DNA from: Candidatus Saccharimonadota bacterium
GTDB lineage: Bacteria > Patescibacteriota > Saccharimonadia > Saccharimonadales > Saccharimonadaceae
Direction: 5' to 3'
Assembly: GCA_017406565.1 (NCBI GenBank)
Contig: JAFQYG010000006.1
Location: forward strand, 1 to 64,000
DNA: 64,000 nucleotides
Part shown: positions 16,440 through 24,575 of the stretch, in pieces
Position numbering within the stretch: position 1 is the stretch's first letter
How the letters are laid out: each line of letters begins with the position of its first letter
Notes under the pieces: generated by a model
Told to the model about the DNA's origin: nothing
The model's database searches: none
What the model saw: the letters and a program-made list of their open reading frames with translations, nothing else
Made by a program: the position numbers and the translations under genes

Positions 16440-16634
16440 ATGAGCGTAAAATGCCCGTATCTTAGTACAACTAGTTTACTAGTTTTTGCAGCAAAATTTG
16501 CTGCCTTTTTATTTTCATTTGTCTCAGCCCTAGACAAAACAGGTACGACAGATGAAACAAATATAACAGTTCCTGTTTCTTGTTCAATCGAAGGTACGGG
16601 CACCCACGTTCATTATGCCGGTACCTATCAATAA
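16440..16634 (+). pseudogene. Truncated surface-protein gene (signal peptide plus start of the mature part)
   Basis: 64 residues. MSVKCPYL..., a hydrophobic signal peptide and then ITVPVSCSIEGTGTH match the start of the 743-residue protein at 59348 (MSIKRPYM..., INVNVPISCSLAGTGMD). The frame then stops at GTYQ, where family members continue for hundreds of residues. The promoter is intact: TTGACT (16404-16409), 18 nt, TAAAAT (16428-16433), then 6 nt to the ATG. It looks like the leftover of a deleted surface protein, still likely transcribed, perhaps reading on into the P-type ATPase gene. Confidence 0.65.
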
Positions 16635-16678
16635 CTGTTATATCGTATTTATCCTACTGTCTGTGCTACAATTATTCC

Positions 16679-19114
16679 ATGGGACTAACTGGACTAACAG
16701 AGAAACAAGTTAACGAAAGAATTAAACAAGGTAAAGTCAACCAAACTTCCCGGAAAAATCAGAACACTGTTTTAAAAATCATTCTTAGAAATTCTCTTAC
16801 AGTTTTTAATTTCGTTAATCTTATCCTAGCAGGTATGATTCTAATGGTTGGTTCATATAAGAACCTCCTTTTTATTATCATCGCTATCGCAAATACACTT
16901 ATTAGCATCGTCAACGAAGTTCGTGCCAAAAGAACAGTTGATAAAATGCGCCTTATTGCCGAGCAGCGTCCTACCGTCATCAGAGAAGGCAAAACCATTC
17001 AAATCGATCAAAACCAAATCGTCGAAGGAGATCTTCTCATCTTTTCTCTTGGCGACCAAATTCTAGTAGATAGCGAGATTGTATCAGGGCAAGTCGAAGT
17101 AAACGAATCATTCATCACCGGTGAACAAGACAATATCGAAAAACATCAAGGCGACAAACTCATCTCTGGTTCTTTCATCGTATCTGGCACATGTAAAGCT
17201 ACAGCCACAGCAGTCGGCGAAAAGAGTCAACTCAGCAAAATCGAACAATCTGCTCATGTCATCAAAACAGCTGATTCGCAATTATTCACTCTGATGAATA
17301 ATATCGTCAAATACATCAGCTACTCCCTTATCCCTATAGGCGTTCTTCTATTTCTTGCTAGGCTCAGATTACCAGATATCACTACGGAACTAGCCGTCAC
17401 CAGCACTGTTGCTTCTCTTATCAATATGATTCCAGAAGGCCTCATCCTCCTTACCAGTTCAGTGCTTGCGCTTGCGACAATCCGCCTTAGTCAAAAACAA
17501 GTTCTGGTCCAAGACCTCTATTCCGTCGAAACTCTCGCTCGTGTAGACACTATCGCATTGGACAAAACTGGTACCCTAACTACAGGTAAAATGGTCGTCA
17601 AAGACCTTATTCCGATAGAACCCCATTCCAAAAATGCCCTTGAGAACGCGCTAAAGCTTATTTTAAGCACCGATACGGCAAATAACGCCACCAGTACCGC
17701 TTTAAAGCAAAAACTACTAAAAAGTGCCAAATTTGAGCCTACAGAGCAAATTATCGATTCCATCCCATTCTCATCCGATCGTAAATACTCTGGCGTAATC
17801 ACCAACAAAGCCACTTATCTCATGGGTGCCCTCGAATTTATCACGGACGATGAGGAACTACTAAAGCTTTCCAAATCTCAATCTTCCAATTATCGTGTTA
17901 TCTCAGTAGTCAAGCTGTCAAAAAGCGAAGAATACCCTCGTTCGAGGAGCATAATCGCCGACGGGGCGATTACGGAGCGACCGAGCCCCGTGACGACGGG
18001 AGCGAGGGAGCGTTCCGAGAACGATGGGTATTCTCGCTTTTTTCAAGACGTTAAGCTCCTAGGTTTTGCGCTATTAGAGGACGAGCTTAGAAAAGACGCC
18101 AAAAATATCATCAATTATTTTTACAAAAACAACATCGATATCAAAATCATCTCTGGCGATAACCTAAAAACCGTCCAAACAATCGCCGAGCAAACCGGCG
18201 TCAAAAATACCGAAAAAGCAATTGATATGTCAACACTCAAAACCCCAGATTACAATAAATTAGTCAAAGAATATACAATTTTTACTCGCGTCAAACCGTC
18301 CGAAAAGAAAAATCTTATCAAAGCTTTCAAAAAACAGGGAAGCACGGTCGCTATGACCGGCGATGGAGTTAACGACATATTAGCCATGAAAGAATCCGAT
18401 GTCTCTATCGCCATCGGCGAAGGTTCTGATGCCGCTCGTCGCGCATCCAAACTAGTCCTCCTAAATTCTGGTTTTGAATCAGTTCCATCTATTATCGATG
18501 AAGGTCGTCAATCCATCAATAATCTCGAACGTTCCACTGCGCTTTTCCTCGCTAAAACTGTCTACGCTAGTATTCTTGCAATCCTTTTCATCTTCATTCC
18601 CTTCAAAGCCCCCTTCGAATCACCCATCGAAATGACTCTTCTCAATTTTGCCTGCATCGGTTATCCAGGTCTTATCCTCGCTTTGGAACATAACACCGAA
18701 CGAATTAAAAACCGCTTCGCAAAAAACATCCTTGAATACTCCGTCCCTATTGGCCTGACTATTTCTATCGCCATGCTTACTCTTTCTTGCCTTGCTCACT
18801 TTGACGTATTCCCGCAGCATGAACTCCCTACCGTTGCAATCTTTGTCACGTTTAGTATTGATTTAATGTTAATCTACTGGATTTCTAAGCCGCTAAATTC
18901 TCTCCGTGCGGGGCTTCTCGCCACAATTATCGGCATCATGGTAGGCGCCTTCTTAATCCCATTCTTCCACAATCTCTTTGATTTTGTTTACATAGCACCA
19001 AGAACTATCGTCCTCACTGTTATTTCCATTGCTATTTCTATTCTAATTTTTGGAATCATTAGGCGCATCATGCAAAAACTCAGCAACCACATTTTCGAAT
19101 CCCCCCATATCTAG
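16679..19114 (+). CDS. CtpE-like P-type cation ATPase
   Basis: 811 residues with all P-type landmarks: actuator FITGEQD (TGEQ, where TGES is common), MIPEGLILLTSS in the transport helix, phosphorylation site DKTGTLT near residue 295, and hinge MTGDGVNDILAM. VLVQDLYSVETLARVDTIALDKTG closely follows the CtpE branch, which moves calcium or a related cation; the ion is inference. Residues 415-454 in the nucleotide-binding domain come from a palindromic insertion (17921-18041). The start ATG at 16679 is chosen because TACAAT (16667-16672) lies exactly 6 nt before it; a longer reading would overlap the truncated surface gene. Confidence 0.9.
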   Translation: MGLTGLTEKQVNERIKQGKVNQTSRKNQNTVLKIILRNSLTVFNFVNLILAGMILMVGSYKNLLFIIIAIANTLISIVNEVRAKRTVDKMRLIAEQRPTVIREGKTIQIDQNQIVEGDLLIFSLGDQILVDSEIVSGQVEVNESFITGEQDNIEKHQGDKLISGSFIVSGTCKATATAVGEKSQLSKIEQSAHVIKTADSQLFTLMNNIVKYISYSLIPIGVLLFLARLRLPDITTELAVTSTVASLINMIPEGLILLTSSVLALATIRLSQKQVLVQDLYSVETLARVDTIALDKTGTLTTGKMVVKDLIPIEPHSKNALENALKLILSTDTANNATSTALKQKLLKSAKFEPTEQIIDSIPFSSDRKYSGVITNKATYLMGALEFITDDEELLKLSKSQSSNYRVISVVKLSKSEEYPRSRSIIADGAITERPSPVTTGARERSENDGYSRFFQDVKLLGFALLEDELRKDAKNIINYFYKNNIDIKIISGDNLKTVQTIAEQTGVKNTEKAIDMSTLKTPDYNKLVKEYTIFTRVKPSEKKNLIKAFKKQGSTVAMTGDGVNDILAMKESDVSIAIGEGSDAARRASKLVLLNSGFESVPSIIDEGRQSINNLERSTALFLAKTVYASILAILFIFIPFKAPFESPIEMTLLNFACIGYPGLILALEHNTERIKNRFAKNILEYSVPIGLTISIAMLTLSCLAHFDVFPQHELPTVAIFVTFSIDLMLIYWISKPLNSLRAGLLATIIGIMVGAFLIPFFHNLFDFVYIAPRTIVLTVISIAISILIFGIIRRIMQKLSNHIFESPHI
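17921..18041 (+). repeat. In-frame palindromic element in the P-type ATPase gene (75-bp core)
   Basis: The core 17944-18018 is identical to that in the femAB gene. Arms 17921-17943 and 18019-18041 (AAAAGCGA...GAATACCC...TCGTTC) mirror each other with one compensating pair of 1-nt indels, and they have nothing in common with the femAB arms beyond the terminal TTC. Reading frame as in femAB. Confidence 0.93.
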
Positions 19115-19219
19115 CGGAGACTTTTATTCCCACTCTTGCAAAATCACACAAAATATGCTATAACAATATCATCCGTGCCTATATTAGGCTTGCACATTAA
19201 TAGAAAGGTTGGTTTTAAG

Positions 19220-19957
19220 ATGAGAGACCGTATTTTGGATGTTTTAGCATTGGAAAAACAAGAAAAATGGGAAGCAAGAAAAAAGCAACGTGAAGAGTAT
19301 GAAGAGCAGAAGAGACAGACGAGCAAAGACTACAGAAAAATGCAAGACGCTCGTGACGAAGTCAATGAGGCAAGGGAAATCCTCAACAAAGAGTTCGAGC
19401 TCTTAAAAGAGGAGCACCCAGAACGCACCAGAATCTGGCAGGCTTATCATGAAAAACGTGCTGCTATCAATGAAGAGATAGCCCCGCTCAGGGCAAAATC
19501 CGACGAAGAGCACTATTTAATGAATAATCTTTATGATCAAGCCGAACGAGCCTATCTCTCAGGTGACAAAGAAAAAGCAGATCAATTGTCACAGGAGGCA
19601 CGTTCCCACAGGCTCGAAAGAAACAGGTTGAATGCCGAAGTCAAAGAGGCCATCAACAAGATTCGTGCCGCCAAAAAAGAAGCCATGGAATTAGCTCCAC
19701 CTCAAGATCGCTATGGGTTCGATACAGCTAGAGAGCGTTTTGAAAAAGCCAAACGCGCTTTAGTTAGTGCCGAAGAGCAATTCAGCAACTCTAAAAGCAT
19801 CAAGCATGAAAAGTATGCAAAGCTCCAGAATGCTGAAATGGAGTTCCAGGCAGCGAGAGACGCCTTCGAAGAAAGACTAAAACTAGTCAGGCAGCCACAG
19901 CCAGAAGAAGAAACTCCAAAAAGAATGTCATTCTTTAGCACCGCTTGGTTTAAGTAA
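19220..19957 (+). CDS. Coiled-coil protein with a DUF1771-like segment
   Basis: 245 residues, almost entirely helical and charged (EKQEKWEARKKQREEYEEQ). The middle part YLSGDKEKADQLSQEARSH resembles DUF1771, the YxxGDxxxAxxLSxxG-type repeat found next to Smr domains, but no Smr domain follows. No signal peptide or membrane helix. The ATG at 19220 is chosen because AGAAAGG lies upstream; a longer reading starts in the promoter region (TATAAC near 19158). Function unknown; the DUF1771 link is tentative. Confidence 0.65.
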   Translation: MRDRILDVLALEKQEKWEARKKQREEYEEQKRQTSKDYRKMQDARDEVNEAREILNKEFELLKEEHPERTRIWQAYHEKRAAINEEIAPLRAKSDEEHYLMNNLYDQAERAYLSGDKEKADQLSQEARSHRLERNRLNAEVKEAINKIRAAKKEAMELAPPQDRYGFDTARERFEKAKRALVSAEEQFSNSKSIKHEKYAKLQNAEMEFQAARDAFEERLKLVRQPQPEEETPKRMSFFSTAWFK

Positions 19958-19969
19958 CCATACCTTCCA

Positions 19970-19992
19970 CCAGCCCCAAGGGCTGGTTTTTC
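19970..19992 (+). terminator. Intrinsic terminator
   Basis: CCAGCCC/GGGCTGG stem (19970-19986) with a CAA loop and TTTTT tail, between convergent genes. Confidence 0.92.
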
Positions 19993-20000
19993 ATATAACA

Positions 20001-21044
20001 CTATTTTTCAATCGATATTCTTGGGTAAATATTGAGCGAATAAGGGTTTACTGGCTCTGCGCCAGATTGAATTTCAAAATAACAAGCTGCCGCTACCATC
20101 GCTCCATTATCGCCAGAGAGAGCAGGAGCGGGGAAATACGCTTCAGGTAAGGCCTCGCGAAGCACTTTATTCGCCGAAACTCCGCCCGCTACTACCACAG
20201 ATTGTATATCGGGATATTTTTCGAGTGCTAACTGTAATTTTTCTACCAAAATATCCACCGCTGTTTTTTGAAACGATGCTGCAAAATCTGCAACTTGCTC
20301 TGGGTTTAAATGGTTCTTAAGATCATGCGAAGGATGGGAAATTGGTAGTCCTAATTCTTTCTGCACTGCTCGAAGAACTGCTGTTTTCAACCCTGAAAAC
20401 GAGAAATCCAACCCTTCAATTTTTGGATGCGGCAGACGATATTTGTTGGCATCACCTTCTAGCGCCGCTTTTGCAATTGATGGCCCACCAGGATAGGGAA
20501 GACCCAGAATCTTCGCCACCTTATCAAAACACTCTCCCACCGCATCATCTCGTGTCGTCCCTACAATCTCAAATTGATTATGCCCACGCATATACAGAAT
20601 CTGTGTATGCCCACCTGAAACTACTAATGCTAGTAGTGGGAACAGGGGAAAATCAGGAATACTATTCTGATTATCATTGAACAACCAATTCGCATACACA
20701 TGTGATTTCAAATGATGCACCGCATAGAGCGGTTTATCATGTAATATCGCAAGCGTTCGCGCAGTTAACGTTCCAATCAGAAGGGAACCAAGCAATCCAG
20801 GCGCATGTGTCACTGCAATTGCATCAATATCATCCCAAGTACAGTTAGCATCAGCCAATGCTTTATCAATTACTGGCAGCATTACCTCAAGATGACTCCT
20901 AGCCGCTACTTCAGGTATTACTCCACCGTATTCCGCAAAAATATCAATCTGTGACACAACGACATTCGACAAAATCTCAACGCCATCTCGCACTACCGCT
21001 GCGGCTGTTTCATCGCAACTTGTTTCTATCCCAAGTATTAACAT
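20001..21044 (-). CDS. tsaD: tRNA N6-threonylcarbamoyladenosine transferase subunit
   Basis: 347 residues of the TsaD/Kae1/Qri7 family. LGIETSCDETAAAVV opens the ASKHA fold; metal-binding HxxxH is HLKSHVYA; VSGGHTQI, DDAVGECFDKVAK and VVAGGVSANKVLRE follow. It makes the t6A37 modification on ANN-reading tRNAs with TsaB/E/C, none of which is in the window. The start MLILGIETS (21042-21044) is preferred; the extra upstream residues MWYNYL come from reading the extended -10 TGTGGTATAAT, which lies 6 nt before this ATG. Confidence 0.97.
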   Translation of the reverse strand: MLILGIETSCDETAAAVVRDGVEILSNVVVSQIDIFAEYGGVIPEVAARSHLEVMLPVIDKALADANCTWDDIDAIAVTHAPGLLGSLLIGTLTARTLAILHDKPLYAVHHLKSHVYANWLFNDNQNSIPDFPLFPLLALVVSGGHTQILYMRGHNQFEIVGTTRDDAVGECFDKVAKILGLPYPGGPSIAKAALEGDANKYRLPHPKIEGLDFSFSGLKTAVLRAVQKELGLPISHPSHDLKNHLNPEQVADFAASFQKTAVDILVEKLQLALEKYPDIQSVVVAGGVSANKVLREALPEAYFPAPALSGDNGAMVAAACYFEIQSGAEPVNPYSLNIYPRISIEK

Positions 21045-21153
21045 AAGATAATTATACCACAAACCCAGAAACTAAATAATACTAACAGAGAAAATATATC
21101 ACTCAATGAATAAAACAGTTTCATTTTCACCAAAAATATGTTAAAATATGAAC

Positions 21154-22365
21154 ATGAAATGTCGGTCAATTATTTTTCTGCTCATTTTGTTTGCGCTCCC
21201 TCTTATTTTTGGTGCTTCTGTCTATGCCGACACTACTATCAATAAAAATCAGATTGAACTAATCTCTGATTTCACCCTAGACAATAAAGCTAACGCAGGT
21301 GGCACTATTACTCAGAATTATTATGTCTTCCCAGATACGAAAGGGCTACATGGCGGTCCAGGCACCATTAAAGTGGTTGATCGGAACACTTGCAAGACTA
21401 CTAGTAAAGTTAAAATCGGTTCGGTTTATTTAAGCGGGCTTTACAACAAATGGGGGACAAATTACATCACTCTTATTGGAATGGGCAAACAAAAAGGTTG
21501 TTATAAATTAAATGGTTCCAAGCTACAAAAAGCCTCTAGTTGCCCAACTCCCCCTAGTCGTAGTTTAATATATCAGGGCACAGGTCAGGGAAATACTGCT
21601 ACCATGAATAATTATGTATTTAAAGTTGCAGGTTTCATGGGCGGTAGAATTGGCGTATGGAATAGTTCTGGTAGTAGAGTGGCAACATATAAGATTCCCA
21701 ATAAAGTAGTTAAAGCCGAGCCGGAAAACATCTCTATAGATGGTAAAACCGGTGAAGTGTATATTAACTATGCTAAAAAGATTAACGGAAAACGCCACTC
21801 CCTTTGGTACAAGATTGATTCATCCGTTTTTTCAAAATACACTGGGAAAAAGGGAACTAGTAATCCGGTAAAATGTAAAAACAACTCTCCTTCGACAGCC
21901 TCATCCTCAAATCCAAACTCCAATTCTATTGATTCCACTTCCAACACACGTTCTGCTGGCAATTCTACTTCTAGCTCTGACGAATCCACCGCCACCCACA
22001 CTCCTGTCCAGTCCAACTATGACGGCACCGTAGAGACCAATTTCTTTGGTACCGTAAAAGAAGATGGCACCGGCTGTGGCGTCTTTACAATCATAAATCT
22101 CATCGTAGAGGTTTTAACTTACGGTGTCGCTATACTTAGTGTCATCGCTATCACCGTTGCGGGCATTATCTATCTCACTGCAAAAGACAACGTAGAACAG
22201 ACCGTCAAAGCCAAACGCCGTATTTCCGAAATCGTCATAGGCCTAGCTGCCTATGCTGCACTTTATGCTGTACTAAATTTTCTCTTGCCAGGTGGCCAAT
22301 TTAACACCGACAAAACTTGCTCAAACGCAGCCAATACATCTGTTGTCCAACAAAAAACACCCTAA
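21154..22365 (+). CDS. Secreted protein with C-terminal TrbC/VirB2-like pilin module
   Basis: 403 residues. Signal peptide (IIFLLILFALPLIFGASVYA), an extracellular beta-rich domain of about 210 residues with NKWGTNYITLIGM and short Trp/Gly motifs, a Ser/Asn-rich linker, then FTIINLIVEVLTYGVAI to GLAAYAALYAVLNFLLPGG: two membrane helices around a basic loop (KAKRRISEI), as in VirB2/TrbC pilins. The paralogue at 24576 shares YDG(T/S)V(E/D)TNFFG just before the helices. No type IV secretion genes are near, so the pilin module may anchor or assemble the protein at the surface. TAAAAT (21142-21147) is 6 nt before the second ATG at 21154, which is taken as the start. Confidence 0.8.
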   Translation: MKCRSIIFLLILFALPLIFGASVYADTTINKNQIELISDFTLDNKANAGGTITQNYYVFPDTKGLHGGPGTIKVVDRNTCKTTSKVKIGSVYLSGLYNKWGTNYITLIGMGKQKGCYKLNGSKLQKASSCPTPPSRSLIYQGTGQGNTATMNNYVFKVAGFMGGRIGVWNSSGSRVATYKIPNKVVKAEPENISIDGKTGEVYINYAKKINGKRHSLWYKIDSSVFSKYTGKKGTSNPVKCKNNSPSTASSSNPNSNSIDSTSNTRSAGNSTSSSDESTATHTPVQSNYDGTVETNFFGTVKEDGTGCGVFTIINLIVEVLTYGVAILSVIAITVAGIIYLTAKDNVEQTVKAKRRISEIVIGLAAYAALYAVLNFLLPGGQFNTDKTCSNAANTSVVQQKTP

Positions 22366-22383
22366 ATATCGCACAAGCAAACG

Positions 22384-22812
22384 TTAATGATGGTACCCGC
22401 TCCCAGCCTCAATTTGTGCCGCGCGATAAATTTGCTCCGTTACTACTACTCTAGCCAGAGCATGCGGGAAAACTAATTTCGAAAAACTCCATACAAAATC
22501 TGCTTTCTCTCTTATAGAATCATCAAACCCATATGCTCCGCCGATCAGAATGATGATATTTTTACTTTGTACAAAGGCTTGTGAAAGTAACGCAGAATAT
22601 TCATCTGATGATATATTTTTGCCTCGTTCATCGCAACAGATTACAAAATCCTGCCCTGAAAAAGGCCATTTTGCTAAATACTTTAGCAGCTTATCTTCTT
22701 CCATAAATTGCCATTCAACAGAATAAGGCTTCCGCAATCGTTTTTCATATTCGGCACAAGCTTCACCATACCATGCACTATTTTTCTTTCCACCTGCAAT
22801 AATTTTAATCAT
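22384..22812 (-). CDS. rlmH: 23S rRNA pseudouridine-1915 N3-methyltransferase
   Basis: 142 residues of the SPOUT family. The knot region has ILIGGAYGFDDSIREKAD, SFSKLVFPHALARVVVTEQ and the end AAQIEAGSGYHH, all diagnostic of RlmH. It methylates the pseudouridine at 1915 in helix 69 of 23S rRNA, using SAM. TATAAT on the minus strand (22819-22824) is 6 nt before the ATG. The promoter lies back to back with that of tRNA-Gln. Confidence 0.96.
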   Translation of the reverse strand: MIKIIAGGKKNSAWYGEACAEYEKRLRKPYSVEWQFMEEDKLLKYLAKWPFSGQDFVICCDERGKNISSDEYSALLSQAFVQSKNIIILIGGAYGFDDSIREKADFVWSFSKLVFPHALARVVVTEQIYRAAQIEAGSGYHH

Positions 22813-22852
22813 ATTCCAATTATACCATTTTTATGGTACAATATACGCACAC

Positions 22853-22927
22853 TGGACCGTCGCCAAGCGGTAAGGCACTGGGTTTTGGTCCCAGCATTCG
22901 CAGGTTCGAATCCTGCCGGTCCAGCCA
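22853..22927 (+). tRNA. tRNA-Gln(TTG)
   Basis: Acceptor TGGACCG/CGGTCCA, D-arm CGCCAAGCGGTAAGGC, anticodon stem CTGGG/CCCAG with TTG, T-loop TTCGAAT, discriminator G and encoded CCA (22925-22927). -10 TACAAT at 22837-22842. Confidence 0.97.
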
Positions 22928-22932
22928 AAATG

Positions 22933-22963
22933 AAAAAATAGCGAGCTTGCTCGGTATTTTTTT
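22933..22963 (+). terminator. Intrinsic terminator after tRNA-Gln
   Basis: CGAGC/GCTCG stem with a TT loop, extended through one G-G mismatch by AAAAAATA/TATTTTTT, and a T7 tail. Confidence 0.82.
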
Positions 22964-22970
22964 ATTTTGC

Positions 22971-22999
22971 GACCGGAATGGATAAATATCCTGCCGGTC
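22971..22999 (+). repeat. Hairpin carrying a copy of the tRNA-Gln 3' end
   Basis: GACCGG-aat-GGATA-aa-TATCC-tg-CCGGTC folds into one long hairpin. Its right half (22988-22999) repeats 12 nt of the tRNA-Gln 3' end (22910-22921), 78 nt downstream. The inner palindrome GGATAAATATCC is identical to the one behind tRNA-Arg(GCG). Confidence 0.8.
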
Positions 23000-23094
23000 T
23001 TCATCACAAACCCCTTTATCTTTTTTACAAAATAATAGATAATTATAGCAACAAGCGACGCCGAAACCACTTAAATGCCAAGACAAGGAGAGCA

Positions 23095-23511
23095 ATGGAA
23101 AGAATCAAACTGACGAAACAATCAATCAAAAAGCTTACCCCAGACAACCTTATCGCAATTACAATTGCTGATGCTGGCGCAATGGGTGACCCAGGTGCAA
23201 TAGAATTCGTCGATAAAAATCTAAAGCTATATTATACGCATTTCGGAGAGATAGAAAAATCAGAACTAGAAAGAGTAATTCCGTTCTTAAAAACTCTCCA
23301 ATTGATGTTTGGAGATATAGAAGGCCTAAACAAAGACTGGGTCGGTCTATACACTGGCTATGGAAATTATCTATTTGTGCGTCCAGAGCTCAAAGAACCA
23401 ATTCTGCACTTTGTAGAAGAGAATTATGGCGACTCAGAATTACCATTAGTCGTAGAGCTTTATTCGCACTGGTATGATGCTCTAAAGACATTAAACACTT
23501 CTAAGGATTAG
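23095..23511 (+). CDS. Small acidic protein of unknown function
   Basis: 138 residues, soluble, no signal peptide. It starts MERIKLTKQSIKKLTPDNLI and contains GDPGAIEFVDKNLKLYYTHF and a Trp/Tyr-rich end (YSHWYDALKTL). The ATG at 23095 follows AAGGAGAGCA; the longer upstream reading has no SD and overlaps the tRNA-Gln repeat hairpin. No family recognised. It faces the gene at 23591 across a shared terminator. Confidence 0.6.
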   Translation: MERIKLTKQSIKKLTPDNLIAITIADAGAMGDPGAIEFVDKNLKLYYTHFGEIEKSELERVIPFLKTLQLMFGDIEGLNKDWVGLYTGYGNYLFVRPELKEPILHFVEENYGDSELPLVVELYSHWYDALKTLNTSKD

Positions 23512-23530
23512 ACAAAACAATCTCTAGCAC

Positions 23531-23576
23531 AAAAAAGAGCCCTCGACTCTTTGCATGAATATGCTAAAGTCGAGGG
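23531..23576 (-). terminator. Terminator between convergent genes
   Basis: CCCTCGACT/AGTCGAGGG stem (23540-23548 with 23568-23576), extended by TTTGCA pairing; on the minus strand it ends in TTTTTT (23536-23531), so it mainly serves the gene at 23591-24307. Confidence 0.85.
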
Positions 23577-23590
23577 TTTAGTTTGAATGT

Positions 23591-24307
23591 TTACTTCTTA
23601 GTAATTCTATCCCACTGAGCTGCCAGTTTAGGGTCAGTAATTTGTTCTCCATTACTGAATGGAACAAACAGACCGGCTTCTCGATAACCAGCTTCTCTCA
23701 GCTCCTCAAGAATTTTGTATCCCTTAGTGACATAAGTATGTCCATCGTGGTAGATAAACACTACCTTACCATTGTTGGAGCAGAAATGTCCCAACTTATC
23801 CACTACAGTACTGTCCATACAGGATTCACTGCAGAGAGGGCGGTAAATGTTTTCAAACCGCAGATGCCTCACTGGCACACCAGTACGCGGAATTTTGAAG
23901 CAACGCTCCATAGTTTCCGCACTTAGCTCACCTATATTGTGCTCATCACACCATTCGGCGCAATCTCTCTCGTAATCAAAATAATATGATTCAAGAGCAA
24001 GCTCACAAAGGTGATCCCATCTCGCTTTATCATACTTCGGATAGTCCCAGTTGCTAAAAGGGACATAAAAGTATTCGCGTTTGAGCCCAGCTGCCAGGAT
24101 TGTGTCCATAGCTTCGCGTGTGTATGGCGTTACGAAAACCTCATCATCTACGACGAAACAAATCGTTGAGTTATTCATGCTATACGCACCATTGAACTTC
24201 GATCTGATATCGCTCATGTCGACGATCTCTTCTCTGTTACCATACTGTGGCCAACAAGCCACGGTGTCTCTTGTGACACAGATACTGTTTTTCTTTAAGT
24301 TTTTCAT
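23591..24307 (-). CDS. Unknown protein with two related halves
   Basis: 238 residues, soluble. Two segments look like diverged copies: YTREAMDTILAAGLKREYFY then VPFSNWDYPKYD and ARWDHL in the first half, and KILEELREAGYREAGL then FVPFSNGEQITD and AQWDRI at the end. Both contain a V-F-(V/I) strand, an AG(L/Y) helix, VPFSN and a final (R/Q)WD(H/R). Several cysteines lie between. The ATG at 24305-24307 is set by AAGGAGAAAGCT. The mRNA has an unusually long leader (24308-24474). No family recognised. Confidence 0.6.
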   Translation of the reverse strand: MKNLKKNSICVTRDTVACWPQYGNREEIVDMSDIRSKFNGAYSMNNSTICFVVDDEVFVTPYTREAMDTILAAGLKREYFYVPFSNWDYPKYDKARWDHLCELALESYYFDYERDCAEWCDEHNIGELSAETMERCFKIPRTGVPVRHLRFENIYRPLCSESCMDSTVVDKLGHFCSNNGKVVFIYHDGHTYVTKGYKILEELREAGYREAGLFVPFSNGEQITDPKLAAQWDRITKK

Positions 24308-24474
24308 AGCTTTCTCCTTGCGTTTACCGCCCGCCGGCATGAGATTTTCGCCACGGGTTATTCCGCGGTTCAATCTAGCTACTCAGAGAATAGTCAGATT
24401 GAACCGCAAAATACGCTAAGAGTTCACTACTGTAAACATTCTTAATCTGCGAGTCGGTTAAGCATAACCAACTT
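24308..24474 (-). promoter_or_regulatory. Long structured 5' leader
   Basis: About 165 nt between the promoter (-10 at 24481-24486) and the ATG. It holds a perfect 12-bp hairpin GCGGTTCAATCT/AGATTGAACCGC (24365-24376 with 24396-24407, loop 19 nt), a small GGTTA/TAACC stem near the 5' end and two possible 7-codon frames. No known riboswitch was recognised. There is no T-run after the big stem, so it is not a plain terminator. Confidence 0.5.
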
Positions 24475-24480
24475 ATTATA

Positions 24481-24509
24481 ATTATACCACAGAAAAGTAA
24501 AAAAGTCAA
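24481..24509 (-). promoter_or_regulatory. Promoter of the gene at 23591-24307
   Basis: On the minus strand TTGACT (24509-24504), 17-nt spacer ending TGTGG, TATAAT (24486-24481), with a second TATAAT directly downstream. Confidence 0.85.
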
Positions 24510-24575
24510 GAATAACCGATAAGCTGAGGAACCGTCACATTTGCAAATCAAGACGAACACTGATATTATAAAAAC

